Source: Paenibacillus sp. FJAT-26967 (lineage in GTDB: Bacteria > Bacillota > Bacilli > Paenibacillales > NBRC-103111). From it: a DNA stretch of 64,000 bases. This document shows, in pieces, positions 1-9,785 of this stretch (its first letter is position 1; each line of letters begins with the position of its first letter). The notes below the pieces were generated by a model. That model did no database searches. It was not told where the DNA came from and was given only the letters and a program-made list of their open reading frames with translations. Where the stretch lies: positions 1,576,842-1,640,841 of the forward strand of contig NZ_LMXH01000001.1 in NCBI RefSeq assembly GCF_001541095.1. Direction: 5' to 3'. The position numbers and the translations under genes were made by a program.

Positions 1-100
1 CCAATGCAAAAACACCTCCAAAGTTGTCCTCCATATCTTACGACATGAAGCATTTTCTTGAAGGTGTTTTGTTTTGTCTCACATTACGGGGTCAGTCCCA
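1..100 (-). mobile_element. Terminal end of an IS3-family-like insertion sequence (partial)
   Basis: Read on the minus strand from 100 downward, the sequence begins TGGGACTGACCCC and continues with CGTAATGTGAGACA. This resembles the terminal inverted repeat of IS3-type elements, which start with TG and carry a CGTAAT-TG block. The rest, down to position 1, would be the leader of a transposase gene lying outside the window; it contains two GGAGG motifs. No transposase codons are visible, so the call rests on the terminal repeat alone. The inverted pair AAAACACCT (9-17) and AGGTGTTTT (61-69) lies inside it. Confidence 0.5.
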
Positions 101-182
101 TTAAGAGCTGATCAGCTTTTTTTATTGTGTTTTATGATCTGCCGGAGTAAAGGTTCACTCCGACTGCAAACCTATACCGATG

Positions 183-1940
183 CTAAGCTTTAACTGTCTG
201 GGGGAGCTGCTTGATCAGCATCGTATCCGGAGTGACGAACAGCGTTTTCTGCTGCTCGTAAATGACGAATCCGGGTTTAGCGCCGCTTGGTTTATGCACA
301 TGACGGACCAGGGTGTAATCCACCGGAACAGAACTGGATTCTCTTGCCTGGCTATAATATGCGGCCAGTTGAGCGGCTTCATGAAGGGTAGCTTCCCCAA
401 AGGACTGGCTGCGGATCACGACATGGGATCCGGGAATGTCCTTGGTATGCAGCCAGGTGTCACCTGAACTGGCCAAACGGTTCGTTACGTAATCGTTCTG
501 CGTGTTGTTTTTACCCACATAGATCGGCAGGCCTTCGCTTGAGGTGAAGCAGGACACAGATGGCTTATCCGTCTTCTTCTTGCGTTTGCCTTTGCCGCTG
601 CGCTGCCTCACATACCCTTGCTCGGCAAGTTCATCCCGGATCTCTTCGATATCCCGCAAAGAAGCCGTGCCGAGCTGCTGCAGCAGCGAGGATAAATATT
701 CGATTTCCATTTCTGCCTGTACGAGCTGCTGCTCTACATAAGCGAGACTGTTCTTGCTTTTCGTATACTTTTTAAAATAACGCTGCGCGTTCTCTGAAGG
801 CGTCAGAAGAGGATCCAGTACGATGGTTTGCTGGGGCTGGTCTTCTTCATAGTAATTGGTCACCGCTGCCTTTTTGTCTCCTTTACGGATTTCATGCAGG
901 TGTGCGGTTAATAATTCGCCCATGATCCGGAAACGGTCTGCATCTTGGGCTGCTTCTTTTGTTTCACGAAGCTTCTCTATTTTTTTGAGATTTTTGGCTT
1001 TCTCATTCTGCAGCAGCTTAACCAGATCTGCCGCGCGCTGCTTGACGGTATCTCGTTCCGCTTTATCTCCGTAATAGCTCTCCAGACATTCACTGATCGT
1101 AGGGAAGATTTGAACTTCGCCGTCTATATGTGTTAACTCCGTTACGGAAAAAAACAGTTTGCCGGATTGACTATCTTCTACAATGACCGGTGTATAATTT
1201 CGTTCGCGTACGGCATCTGTTACACTGCGGAAAGATTGCCACAGGGGCGCTAGATCTGTCTCTACATAAGCTTCACCGGCTTTAACGCCGCTCCGGTGTA
1301 CGATTTCACGCGAGGCAAGCGGGCTGATTCCGCTAAAGGAGCGGAGAATCTGCTGTTCCGGGGGATTCCCTTCCTCTATACCGGAAGTCATATGACGGCG
1401 GAACACCGCTTCGCTCGTATCAAGCGGGTTGGCTTTGTCCTGCTCCGGAGGCTCTACATAGGCACTTCCAGGCATGATAATGCGGTAAGAACTGATCGCA
1501 GGCGTAACGTGATGAATGCCGTCCAGTATCGTTCCTGTTGAAGGGTCCATTAGGATCAGATTGCTGTGTCGCCCCATAATCTCGACCACGATCGTTTTTG
1601 TACTGACGTCTCCGAGTTCGTCCCGCTGACGGATACGAAAATGCACAATCCGCTCTAGTCCTACCTGTTCGATTGAATCGATAATCCCGCCCTCGCAATG
1701 CTTGCGAAGGAGCATACAAAACATGGGTGCTTCTTGCGGGTTCGAGTAGGATTGTTCTGTAACATTCATGCGCGGATAGGTGGGATTCGCCGAAAGCAGA
1801 AGCTTGAGCGAGCGCCCCCTCGCGCGTATTTGCATGACGATATCACTGCCGGTAGGTTGATGTATTTTATTAATCCGGCCTCCGACGCATTCCTGCAGTT
1901 CGTGCACGATTGCGTGAAGGACCAGTCCGTCTAAGGCCAT
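183..1940 (-). CDS. rqcH: Ribosome quality-control protein RqcH (NFACT family, YloA/FbpA)
   Basis: 585 aa from the ATG at 1940, which has an AGGAG eight bases upstream; an in-frame GTG three codons earlier would overlap that site. The N-terminal NFACT-N region (about 1-230) has the conserved MFCMLLRKH stretch, a charged coiled-coil middle follows (about 290-460), and the C-terminal NFACT-R domain has YVGKNN and WLHTKDIPGSHVV. The family binds obstructed 50S subunits and recruits tRNA-Ala to add C-terminal alanine tails (Rqc2 homologue). The Asp-Arg pair needed for tailing appears as Glu96-Arg97. Divergent from the Ca2+ ATPase gene, as in B. subtilis yloA/yloB. Older annotation calls this family fibronectin-binding protein. 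Confidence 0.93.
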   Translation of the reverse strand: MALDGLVLHAIVHELQECVGGRINKIHQPTGSDIVMQIRARGRSLKLLLSANPTYPRMNVTEQSYSNPQEAPMFCMLLRKHCEGGIIDSIEQVGLERIVHFRIRQRDELGDVSTKTIVVEIMGRHSNLILMDPSTGTILDGIHHVTPAISSYRIIMPGSAYVEPPEQDKANPLDTSEAVFRRHMTSGIEEGNPPEQQILRSFSGISPLASREIVHRSGVKAGEAYVETDLAPLWQSFRSVTDAVRERNYTPVIVEDSQSGKLFFSVTELTHIDGEVQIFPTISECLESYYGDKAERDTVKQRAADLVKLLQNEKAKNLKKIEKLRETKEAAQDADRFRIMGELLTAHLHEIRKGDKKAAVTNYYEEDQPQQTIVLDPLLTPSENAQRYFKKYTKSKNSLAYVEQQLVQAEMEIEYLSSLLQQLGTASLRDIEEIRDELAEQGYVRQRSGKGKRKKKTDKPSVSCFTSSEGLPIYVGKNNTQNDYVTNRLASSGDTWLHTKDIPGSHVVIRSQSFGEATLHEAAQLAAYYSQARESSSVPVDYTLVRHVHKPSGAKPGFVIYEQQKTLFVTPDTMLIKQLPQTVKA

Positions 1941-2113
1941 GGTGGACACTCCTATTCAAGTTCATTACCCTCTATCATGCCATAAACCGGATGAAATTTA
2001 AATTTCTTTCTGAAATCCGTATCGTCCAAGCTGTGATATTTTGCGGCTTGTCTGAATACATTTAGCTTGTGGAGCAGTCTTGCGATGATAGTAACCGGGA
2101 GGGAAAAACGGAG

Positions 2114-4900
2114 ATGAGTCACAAAGAGTGGTACCAGATGACGGCGGATGAAGTTCTCCAGGCGCAGCAAGTTGTCCTGGCCGAGGGGCTGTCTTGGGAG
2201 GAAGCGGACAGCAGGCAAGCCGAATCCGGCCGCAATGAGTTGTCCGAAGGCAAGAGCGTTTCGCCGATCACGCTGTTTTTAAACCAGTTCAAAGATTTCA
2301 TGGTCCTCGTATTGATGGGAGCTACTCTTGTCTCGGGACTGCTCGGCGAATACCTGGATGCCATAACGATTGTAGCCATTATCATCATGAACGGAATTTT
2401 AGGCTTTATACAGGAATTTCGGGCGGAGCGTTCCCTGCGCGCATTGAAAGAACTTTCGGCACCGAATGCGAAGGTATGCAGGGGAGGGGAGATTCATGCG
2501 GTACCCGCGCGTAATCTTGTACCCGGAGATATCATTTATCTCGAGAGCGGAGACCGGGTTCCGGCTGATATCAGGCTGATTGAAACAAACAGCTTCTATG
2601 TGGAAGAATCCGCTTTAACCGGAGAATCGGTACCCGTCGGCAAAACGGTCGCTCCTCTGGGAGCGGATGCCATTACGCTCGGTGATCAGCGCAATATCAG
2701 TTTCATGGGGACCATGGTAACCCGTGGAACTGCCAAAGGGACCGTAGTACGGATCGGAATGGCCACAGAGATGGGGAAAATCGCGGATCTTATTCAAAAC
2801 ACAGACGTGCTGCAGACTCCTCTCCAGCATCGGCTGGAGCAGCTCGGTAAAATTCTGATCATTGTCGCCGTTTGCCTGACCGTTATGGTCGTTATTGCGG
2901 GGATAGCCCATGGACAGCCTCCTTATACGATGTTCCTCGCCGGCGTTTCCCTTGCTGTTGCGGCGATTCCGGAAGGCCTTCCGGCAATTGTTACGATAGC
3001 GCTCGCTATGGGCGTACAGCGGATGATCAAACGCAAAGCGATTGTGCGCAAGCTTCCGTCGGTCGAAACGCTTGGCTGCGCTTCGGTGATCTGCTCAGAC
3101 AAAACAGGCACCTTGACACAGAACAAAATGACTGTCACACATTTGTGGGTGGGCGGGGAACTGCTTGAAGTCAGTGGCGACGGGTACGCCCCGGAGGGGG
3201 AGATCAGCAGCGGCAGCGCGCGGGTCGTTCCCGCCAAGAACGCGATGCTCCGTCAATTTCTCCAGATCTCGGCTTTATGCAGCAATGCCGTCCTGTATCA
3301 GGAAGAGCTGGAGTCCTCGTCCTCCAAGAAGAAGAAAACAAAGGACGAGCGCCCGGAAACAGTGTGGAGTATCAAGGGTGATCCTACGGAAGGGGCTTTG
3401 GTCGTGCTTGCGGCAAAAGCGGGCATGACTGCTGAATCGCTGAGTCCGCAATTTCAGCGGGTAGCTGAATTTCCTTTTGATTCCGATAGAAAAATGATGT
3501 CTGTCGTCGTTAACCACGCGGGACGCCGACTGGTACTAACCAAAGGAGCACCGGATGTGCTCATGCAGAACTGCTCTTATATTTTGTGGGACGACAAAAT
3601 TATCCCGTTCACTTCGACACTCAAGGCCAAAGTTATGGCCGCTAATGAAGGAATGGCCCGCTCGGCTCTTCGTGTGCTCGGTACAGCTTACCGGGAGCTG
3701 AAATCAACGGACAAGTGCGAAGAGCAAGAAGATGCCGAGTGCGGCCTTGTATTCGTCGGACTCGGCGGCATGATTGATCCTCCTCGCCGGGAAGTGCGCG
3801 AAGCTATGGCTAAATGCCGCAAAGCGGGTATCAAAACGGTGATGATCACAGGGGATCATCTCACAACTGCTGAAGCCATTGCCAAACAGTTGGGTATGCT
3901 CCCAACTGGCGGTCTGTGCATCAGCGGACATCAATTGGCAGTCATGGATGATGAAGCGCTGGAGAACAGAGTGGACGAGATTTACGTCTATGCCCGCGTA
4001 TCTCCGGAGCACAAACTGCGCATAGTCAAGGCACTGCAGAAGAAAGGGCATGTCGTAGCGATGACCGGCGACGGCGTAAATGACGCCCCGGCGATCAAGG
4101 CGGCCGATATTGGAATTGCAATGGGCATCAGCGGTACAGATGTCTCCAAAGAAGCCTCCTCGCTCATACTCAGCGATGATAATTTTGCGACGATTGTAGC
4201 GGCTATTGAGGAAGGGCGGGGCATCTACGAGAATATCCGTAAATTTATCCGCTATCTGCTGGCCTCGAACGTCGGAGAGATTTTGACTATGTTCCTGGCC
4301 ATGATGGCTGGCCTGCCGATGCCTCTGATCCCGATTCAGATTTTGTGGGTTAACCTGGTGACCGATGGTCTTCCGGCCATGGCCCTTGGGGTTGATCCCG
4401 CCGAGAAGGATCTTATGCAGCACAAACCTCGTTCGGCCAAGGAGAACATATTCGCACGCAGGCTCGGGTGGAAAATTATTTCCAGAGGATTTTTGATCGG
4501 AATTTGTACGTTGGGAGCTTTCTGGCTGGTCCTGCGGCAAAACCCGGGAGATGCCGAACATCTCGTCAAGGCACAGAGCGTAGCTTTTGCGACGCTGGTT
4601 ATGGCCCAGCTTATTCATGTATTCGACTGCCGCAGCTCACGCTCGATTTTTCACCGCAATCCGTTCCAGAACAAATACCTTGTGCTCGCTGTCTTATCCT
4701 CACTCGTTCTTATGCTCGGTGTGATGTATATCGAGCAGCTGCAGCCTATTTTCAAAACGGTTCCGCTCAGTCTGCAAGAATGGATTATCGTTCTGATTGC
4801 CGCAGGGATTCCGACATTCCTGATGGGTATCGGCAGCATTATGCAGTCCCCGTCCAAGAAAAAAACGATGAAGTACAGCTCAAAACCAAGCTTACGTTAA
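2114..4900 (+). CDS. P2A-type calcium-transporting ATPase (YloB type)
   Basis: 928 aa from the ATG at 2114, preceded by GGGAGG; an upstream in-frame start at 2069 lacks a ribosome site. Order of motifs: cation ATPase N-domain, TGES (169-172, actuator), PEGLP (286-290, Ca2+ ligand helix), phosphorylated Asp329 in CSDKTGTLT, the nucleotide domain with KGAPD, the hinge motif TGDGVNDAP, and six C-terminal membrane helices (IQILWVNLVTDGLPA). It should export or sequester Ca2+ across the plasma membrane at the cost of ATP. A short lysine-rich segment (SSSKKKKTKDE, near residue 405) lies in the nucleotide domain. Known relatives matter for spore germination and Ca2+ resistance. Confidence 0.95.
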   Translation: MSHKEWYQMTADEVLQAQQVVLAEGLSWEEADSRQAESGRNELSEGKSVSPITLFLNQFKDFMVLVLMGATLVSGLLGEYLDAITIVAIIIMNGILGFIQEFRAERSLRALKELSAPNAKVCRGGEIHAVPARNLVPGDIIYLESGDRVPADIRLIETNSFYVEESALTGESVPVGKTVAPLGADAITLGDQRNISFMGTMVTRGTAKGTVVRIGMATEMGKIADLIQNTDVLQTPLQHRLEQLGKILIIVAVCLTVMVVIAGIAHGQPPYTMFLAGVSLAVAAIPEGLPAIVTIALAMGVQRMIKRKAIVRKLPSVETLGCASVICSDKTGTLTQNKMTVTHLWVGGELLEVSGDGYAPEGEISSGSARVVPAKNAMLRQFLQISALCSNAVLYQEELESSSSKKKKTKDERPETVWSIKGDPTEGALVVLAAKAGMTAESLSPQFQRVAEFPFDSDRKMMSVVVNHAGRRLVLTKGAPDVLMQNCSYILWDDKIIPFTSTLKAKVMAANEGMARSALRVLGTAYRELKSTDKCEEQEDAECGLVFVGLGGMIDPPRREVREAMAKCRKAGIKTVMITGDHLTTAEAIAKQLGMLPTGGLCISGHQLAVMDDEALENRVDEIYVYARVSPEHKLRIVKALQKKGHVVAMTGDGVNDAPAIKAADIGIAMGISGTDVSKEASSLILSDDNFATIVAAIEEGRGIYENIRKFIRYLLASNVGEILTMFLAMMAGLPMPLIPIQILWVNLVTDGLPAMALGVDPAEKDLMQHKPRSAKENIFARRLGWKIISRGFLIGICTLGAFWLVLRQNPGDAEHLVKAQSVAFATLVMAQLIHVFDCRSSRSIFHRNPFQNKYLVLAVLSSLVLMLGVMYIEQLQPIFKTVPLSLQEWIIVLIAAGIPTFLMGIGSIMQSPSKKKTMKYSSKPSLR

Positions 4901-5101
4901 CCCGGTAAAATTCTGGAGAAGTTATTGTAAAGGAAGAAATTAGGTTCTGGTCTTTTCATGCTTGTTCTTAACATCCGCATGCGGCGCTCTGCCGTTCTGC
5001 CGGGTGTTTTCTTTTGCAGCGGGCAAATTACGCTAGGCACCGATTTTCATTTACGCTATGATATGGACAATGACTATCTTAAGCAAGGTGTGTGGAGGCA
5101 T

Positions 5102-5938
5102 ATGGAATTTACGAAAATGAACGGTCTCGGCAATGATTTTGTTGTGATATCGGGGTATAGCGAGCTTCCGGAGAATGTATCCCAGCTGGCAGTTAAGTGG
5201 TGCAACCGGTTTTTTGGCATTGGAGCGGATGGACTGGTTTTCATTCTTCCGTCCGACCGGGCCGATGTCCAGATGCGCATCATCAACTCCGATGGTACCG
5301 AAGCGGAGCAGTGCGGCAATGCGGTCCGCTGCGTAGCTAAATATGTGTATGACCGCGATGAGAATAAGCGGGCTGCCATTACCGTGGAAACCCTTGGAGC
5401 GGGTGTACAGGAAGTGCAGGTAGAAGGCGAGAGCGGCAAAGCGTCCGCCATTCGGGTGGATATGGGTGAGCCAGTCCTGCGAGGGCTTGAAGTACCGTCG
5501 ACTATCGATGCTGACGTTGTCCTGAACGAGCCGGTGGAAGTGGATGGCGTAACTTTCCATTTCACAGCCGTTTCTATGGGAAATCCGCACTGCATTATTT
5601 ATGTGGAGGATGCTCCGAATTTTGATCTGGGCGAGTGGGGTCCTAAACTTGAGAAGCATCCGCTGTTCCCGAATCGTACGAATGTTGAGTTCGTGACTGT
5701 CCGGTCCCGGGAGTATGCGGATATGCGTGTATGGGAACGTGGAGCGGGTCCTACGCTGGCCTGCGGGACGGGCGCATGTGCAACCCTTGTCGCTTCCGTG
5801 CTGAACGGGCATACGGAGCGCACAGCCGTCATTTCCCTAAAAGGCGGGGAGCTGGGCATCGAATGGAACGAAGGCAACAACCGGGTATATATGACAGGGC
5901 CTGCCGAAGAAGTGTACCGTGGAATAATTAGTTTGTAG
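5102..5938 (+). CDS. dapF: Diaminopimelate epimerase
   Basis: 278 aa. Converts LL- to meso-diaminopimelate for lysine and peptidoglycan synthesis in the cytoplasm. The start at 5102 gives the family N-terminus MEFTKMNGLGNDFV; the open frame runs 48 codons further upstream but that part has no family likeness. Both catalytic cysteines are present: Cys71 in EQCGNAVRC and Cys221 in LACGTGACAT. AAGGTG (5085-5090) is a suitable ribosome site 11 nt upstream, and a GGAGG lies closer (5094-5098). The gene stands alone between yloB and the yitJ-like gene, a position it does not have in B. subtilis. Confidence 0.95.
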   Translation: MEFTKMNGLGNDFVVISGYSELPENVSQLAVKWCNRFFGIGADGLVFILPSDRADVQMRIINSDGTEAEQCGNAVRCVAKYVYDRDENKRAAITVETLGAGVQEVQVEGESGKASAIRVDMGEPVLRGLEVPSTIDADVVLNEPVEVDGVTFHFTAVSMGNPHCIIYVEDAPNFDLGEWGPKLEKHPLFPNRTNVEFVTVRSREYADMRVWERGAGPTLACGTGACATLVASVLNGHTERTAVISLKGGELGIEWNEGNNRVYMTGPAEEVYRGIISL

Positions 5939-5959
5939 ATTTTTACTTCTGAAATTCCA

Positions 5960-5976
5960 GGACATCCGGCTGTATA
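5960..5976. repeat. 17-nt intergenic repeat, copy 1
   Basis: GGACATCCGGCTGTATA occurs here, 22 nt after the dapF stop, and again at 38505-38521 just after coaD, in the same orientation. The similarity extends weakly upstream (AATT then CCAG or GCCG). Function unknown; see the finding. Confidence 0.6.
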
Positions 5977-6064
5977 AGAGTTTACTTGCGTTCTTAGAAT
6001 TGCCTTTAAGTTTGCTGGTGGTTTGTGTTAAAGTAAATGTACTATTTTGATGGGTGGGAAGAAC

Positions 6065-7948
6065 ATGAAACCGGAACTCCGCCAGGCGTTGAAACAGAAT
6101 GTACTAATCGGGGACGGAGCGATGGGAACCTATTTGTACCAGCAGGGCTTCCCCGTCGGGATCTCCTATGAGGAGCTTAACCTAGTCCAATCCGAAGTAA
6201 TTGCTGACGTGCACCGCCGGTATTACGAAGCTGGCGCACGGATTATCGAAACGAATACTTTCTCCGCAAATAGGGAAAAATTATCCAAATACGGACTCGA
6301 GCAGGATGTGGATTCCATTAACCGCGCAGGGGTAGAGCTTGCCCGCAGTTCCGTAGGCGAAGACGCTTATATCGTGGGAGCAATCGGATCTATCCGTGCA
6401 GGCAAGCGGAAGAATGTCCGTACATCGGAAGTCGAGGTTGCGCTGCGCGAGCAGATTCTGGTGCTATTGGATTCACCTGTGGATGGGCTGCTCCTGGAGA
6501 CGTTCTATGACCTCGATGAGCTGCTCATCGCGCTGAAGCTGATTCGCCAGCTGAGCCCTTTGCCTGTTATCTGCCAGTTCGCAACGGAAGGCACGGACGC
6601 TACACAGGACGGTGTGCCGCTCCAGGAAGCGTTCCTCCGTGTCCGGGACGAAGGAGCCGATGTGATCGGCTTTAACTGCCGGACGGGTCCTAACGGTATT
6701 CTTCGTTCGCTGCAGAACGTTGCGCCGCTCGTTGACATGCCGTTCTCGGTATTTCCTAATGCGGGAATACCGGATTACGTAGATGGCCGTTATTCGTATG
6801 CGGCCACCCCGGAATATTTTGCCGAGAGTGCACTGCGCTTTGCCAATCTCGGAGCCAGAATAATCGGCGGCTGCTGCGGCACCACGCCGGAGCACATTGC
6901 AGCTATGGCTAAAGTGCTGCAAAATTATACGCCTGCCGAAGAGGCGATCAACGAGCTTCGTGCCGCCGCGCAGACGGTTGTGATCGAGAACGCGCCGCAG
7001 GGAAGCGCAAGCCAGCCCGCAAGCGAGCCGAGCCTCGTAGACCTGGTCAAGAAGCGCCATACCGTCATTGTGGAGCTGGACCCGCCGAGAGATCTGGACA
7101 TTGCGAAATTTATGGAGGGCAGCAAAGCGCTCCAGGATATGGGAGTTGACGCCATTACGATGGCGGACAATTCTCTTGCCGTGACGAGGATGAGCAACCT
7201 CGCTATGGGCATGCTGGTTAAAGAACAGCTGAAGGCCCGTCCGCTCATACACATTGCCTGCAGAGACCGCAACAGCATCGGTACCCAGTCTCACCTGATG
7301 GGACTGCACGCGCTGGGAATCGATCATGTTCTGGCGGTTACAGGCGACCCGGCCCGGTTCGGTGATTTGCCGGGATCAAGCTCCGTCTATGATCTGACGT
7401 CGTTTGAAATGATCCGGATGATCAAGCAGTTGAATGAGGGAATTGCTTTCTCGGGCAAACCGCTCAAGAAGAAAGCGAACTTCATAATCGGTGCCGCCTT
7501 TAATCCGAATGTCAAACACCTGGACAAGGCTGTGCACCGGTTAGAGCGCAAAATCGAAGCGGGCGCCGATTATATTATGACGCAGCCGGTATACGATCCG
7601 CTTCTGATCGAGCGTATGTACGAAGCGACTAAACATTTGAAAGCACCTTTGTTTATTGGCATCATGCCGCTTGCAAGCGGACGGAATGCCGAATACCTTC
7701 ATAATGAGGTGCCGGGCATTCAATTGTCGGATGAGGTGCGCGCGCGCATGGCGGGTCTCGAAGGAGAGGCTGGCCGGCGTGAAGGTGTGGCTATTTCCCG
7801 AGAGCTTCTGGATGCTGCCATGCCGCTCTTTAACGGCATCTATTTCATGACGCCATTCCTTTTCTATGATATGAGTGTCCAGTTGACCAAGTATGTATGG
7901 GAAAAAGCGGGGCGCCGGGATTTACTCTTGTCCCCCCTAGTAAAATGA
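6065..7948 (+). CDS. Bifunctional homocysteine S-methyltransferase / methylenetetrahydrofolate reductase (YitJ type)
   Basis: 627 aa from the ATG at 6065 (GGGTGGGA upstream); an ATG six codons earlier lies inside that site. The N-terminal half (about 1-290) is a homocysteine methyltransferase barrel with the zinc cysteines Cys205 (GFNCRTGPNG) and Cys270-Cys271 (GGCCGTTPEH). The C-terminal half (about 325-615) is a MetF-type reductase reducing 5,10-methylene-THF and carries PRDLDIAKF and TGDPARFGDLPG. The two together supply and use methyl groups for methionine. In B. subtilis the gene has a SAM riboswitch; none is recognisable in the 126-nt leader here. Followed 31 nt later by yicC. Confidence 0.92.
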   Translation: MKPELRQALKQNVLIGDGAMGTYLYQQGFPVGISYEELNLVQSEVIADVHRRYYEAGARIIETNTFSANREKLSKYGLEQDVDSINRAGVELARSSVGEDAYIVGAIGSIRAGKRKNVRTSEVEVALREQILVLLDSPVDGLLLETFYDLDELLIALKLIRQLSPLPVICQFATEGTDATQDGVPLQEAFLRVRDEGADVIGFNCRTGPNGILRSLQNVAPLVDMPFSVFPNAGIPDYVDGRYSYAATPEYFAESALRFANLGARIIGGCCGTTPEHIAAMAKVLQNYTPAEEAINELRAAAQTVVIENAPQGSASQPASEPSLVDLVKKRHTVIVELDPPRDLDIAKFMEGSKALQDMGVDAITMADNSLAVTRMSNLAMGMLVKEQLKARPLIHIACRDRNSIGTQSHLMGLHALGIDHVLAVTGDPARFGDLPGSSSVYDLTSFEMIRMIKQLNEGIAFSGKPLKKKANFIIGAAFNPNVKHLDKAVHRLERKIEAGADYIMTQPVYDPLLIERMYEATKHLKAPLFIGIMPLASGRNAEYLHNEVPGIQLSDEVRARMAGLEGEAGRREGVAISRELLDAAMPLFNGIYFMTPFLFYDMSVQLTKYVWEKAGRRDLLLSPLVK

Positions 7949-7979
7949 ATTACAATAGGTTAATGGATGTGAACCGATA

Positions 7980-8864
7980 ATGATACGAAGTATGACCGGA
8001 TTCGGACATGCCTCGCTTTCTTCGCATGGCTACCGGGTGTCGCTCGATATCAAGACTGTGAACCACAGATATTGCGACATCTCCGTTCGCATGCCGAAAG
8101 AATGGATGGCGTATGAAGATACCGTCAAGAAAGCGGTGCTTCGCTACATTAAGCGCGGACGCGCGGATTGTTTTGTGACGATTGAACGGGAAACCGTATC
8201 GAATAAATCGGTGTCTGTGGATTGGGCACTTGTTGACGGATATATGCAGGCAACTGAGCAGATTCAGAAGCGCCATGGGCTTGCTGGCGGATTGGTCGTG
8301 TCAGACCTCCTCCGATTGCCGGATCTGCTTTCCATATCGGAACAGCGGGCGGCTGCCGACGATGCGCTTGTTGACCTCTTGACCTCCTGCATGGAAGAGG
8401 CTTTGAAGAGCCTCAACGGCATGAGGGAAAGCGAGGGGGCCTACCTTGCTGGAGATCTGACCGCCAGACTGTCGTTAATTGATAGCTTGAACAACGAAAT
8501 GATGCAGTATGCGCCTGAAGTTGTGCGGGATTATGCCGCTAAGCTGCGTCAGCGTATCCAGGATCTTTTATCCGATCAGATTCCAGCGGACGAACAGAGG
8601 CTTGCAGCAGAAATCGCGCTGTTTGCAGATCGTTCCAACGTTGACGAAGAGATGACACGGCTGCAAAGCCATATCAACCAATTCAGACAGTTGCTCGGTT
8701 CCCGGGAACCTGTCGGACGCAAGCTCGATTTTCTCATTCAAGAAATGAATCGTGAAGCAAACACCATCGGCTCCAAAGCTGGGCATATAGAAGTGTCCAA
8801 TAGAGTAATCGAGCTGAAAGCCGAGTTAGAAAAAATGAGAGAACAAATACAGAATATCGAGTGA
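7980..8864 (+). CDS. YicC/YloC-family endoribonuclease
   Basis: 294 aa. Starts with the family signature MIRSMTGFG and has the conserved N-terminal pattern [13 protein letters not shown]. The C-terminal DUF1732-type part contains [13 protein letters not shown] and [18 protein letters not shown]. Escherichia coli YicC and B. subtilis YloC are reported as ribonucleases; which RNAs it acts on here cannot be told. First gene of the yicC-remA-gmk-rpoZ run, with remA 31 nt downstream. Confidence 0.93.
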   Translation: MIRSMTGFGHASLSSHGYRVSLDIKTVNHRYCDISVRMPKEWMAYEDTVKKAVLRYIKRGRADCFVTIERETVSNKSVSVDWALVDGYMQATEQIQKRHGLAGGLVVSDLLRLPDLLSISEQRAAADDALVDLLTSCMEEALKSLNGMRESEGAYLAGDLTARLSLIDSLNNEMMQYAPEVVRDYAAKLRQRIQDLLSDQIPADEQRLAAEIALFADRSNVDEEMTRLQSHINQFRQLLGSREPVGRKLDFLIQEMNREANTIGSKAGHIEVSNRVIELKAELEKMREQIQNIE

Positions 8865-8895
8865 ACCGCTGACGGTATCACGAGGAGGAAACGTA

Positions 8896-9156
8896 ATGGC
8901 CATCAAACTAATCAACATCGGATTCGGAAATATCGTTTCGGCTAATCGCATTATTTCCATTGTTAGCCCCGAATCTGCTCCTATCAAAAGAATTATCCAG
9001 GAGGCGCGCGACCGTCACATGCTGATTGACGCGACGTATGGAAGAAGAACTCGTGCCGTCATCATTACCGACAGCGACCACGTGATCCTGTCTGCGGTTC
9101 AACCGGAGACTGTTGCACACCGACTTTCGAACAAGGACGATGATCATGACGAGTAG
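8896..9156 (+). CDS. remA: Extracellular matrix regulator RemA
   Basis: 86 aa, full length for the family. The N-terminus [14 protein letters not shown] and the [23 protein letters not shown] block identify it. In B. subtilis RemA is a DNA-binding activator of biofilm-matrix and osmoprotectant genes, forming ring-shaped oligomers. GAGGAG precedes the ATG. Its last codons overlap the start of gmk by 11 nt, so translation is probably coupled. Confidence 0.95.
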   Translation: MAIKLINIGFGNIVSANRIISIVSPESAPIKRIIQEARDRHMLIDATYGRRTRAVIITDSDHVILSAVQPETVAHRLSNKDDDHDE

Positions 9157-9778
9157 CACAAACACTTTGGAGCGGGATAGAGGAATTCTGATCGTACTTT
9201 CCGGCCCTTCAGGTGTCGGCAAAGGTACAGTATGTTCGGCGCTTCGCAAAATGTCGCCCGAACTGGTCTATTCCGTTTCAGCAACAACCCGTAAGCCTCG
9301 TGAAGGCGAAGTAGAGGGTCTTAATTATTTTTTCAAAACAAGGGAACAATTCGAACAATTGATTTCCGCTGATGAAATGCTGGAGCATGCGGAATATGTC
9401 GGTAATTACTATGGAACACCACGCCGGTTTGTTGAAGATACGCTTGCTTCGGGCAAGGATGTTATCCTTGAGATTGAAGTACAGGGCGCGCTGAAGGTGA
9501 AAGAGAAATTCCCCGAAGCGACTTTTATTTTCCTGATCCCTCCTTCTCTGGCTGAGCTGGAGAATCGGATTGTAACCCGCGGTACAGAGACGAACGAGAT
9601 CATACGCAGCCGGATGTCCGTAGCTCTCGATGAGATTCGGTTGATGCGGCACTACGATTATGGTATCGTCAATGACGAGGTACATAAGGCCTGCTACAAA
9701 ATCCAGTCCATTCTTACTGCGGAACACTGCAAGTGCGATCGGATTTTACCTAGATTGGAACAATGGATCGGAGAGTGA
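9146..9778 (+). CDS. gmk: Guanylate kinase
   Basis: 210 aa. ATP-dependent phosphorylation of GMP to GDP. The P-loop GPSGVGKGT lies at 20-28, with the GMP-binding region [19 protein letters not shown] after it. Several ATGs are in frame; 9146 has AAGGA at a good 8-nt distance, whereas 9140 would be too close. It overlaps remA and is followed 7 nt later by rpoZ, the same pairing as in B. subtilis, linking GTP/ppGpp metabolism with RNA polymerase. Confidence 0.95.
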   Translation: MTSSTNTLERDRGILIVLSGPSGVGKGTVCSALRKMSPELVYSVSATTRKPREGEVEGLNYFFKTREQFEQLISADEMLEHAEYVGNYYGTPRRFVEDTLASGKDVILEIEVQGALKVKEKFPEATFIFLIPPSLAELENRIVTRGTETNEIIRSRMSVALDEIRLMRHYDYGIVNDEVHKACYKIQSILTAEHCKCDRILPRLEQWIGE

Positions 9779-9785
9779 AACAAAC

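Noticed and set aside
1-70. Terminator formed by AAAACACCT and AGGTGTTTT
   Set aside because: The arms are more than 40 nt apart and lie inside the likely IS end; not a convincing terminator for rqcH.
3704-4618. 304-codon minus-strand open frame inside the Ca2+ ATPase gene
   Set aside because: Shadow of the strongly conserved ATPase; composition follows from the sense codons.
5939-6064. SAM riboswitch upstream of the yitJ-like gene
   Set aside because: Expected from B. subtilis, but the gap is only 126 nt and I see no S-box core or terminator.
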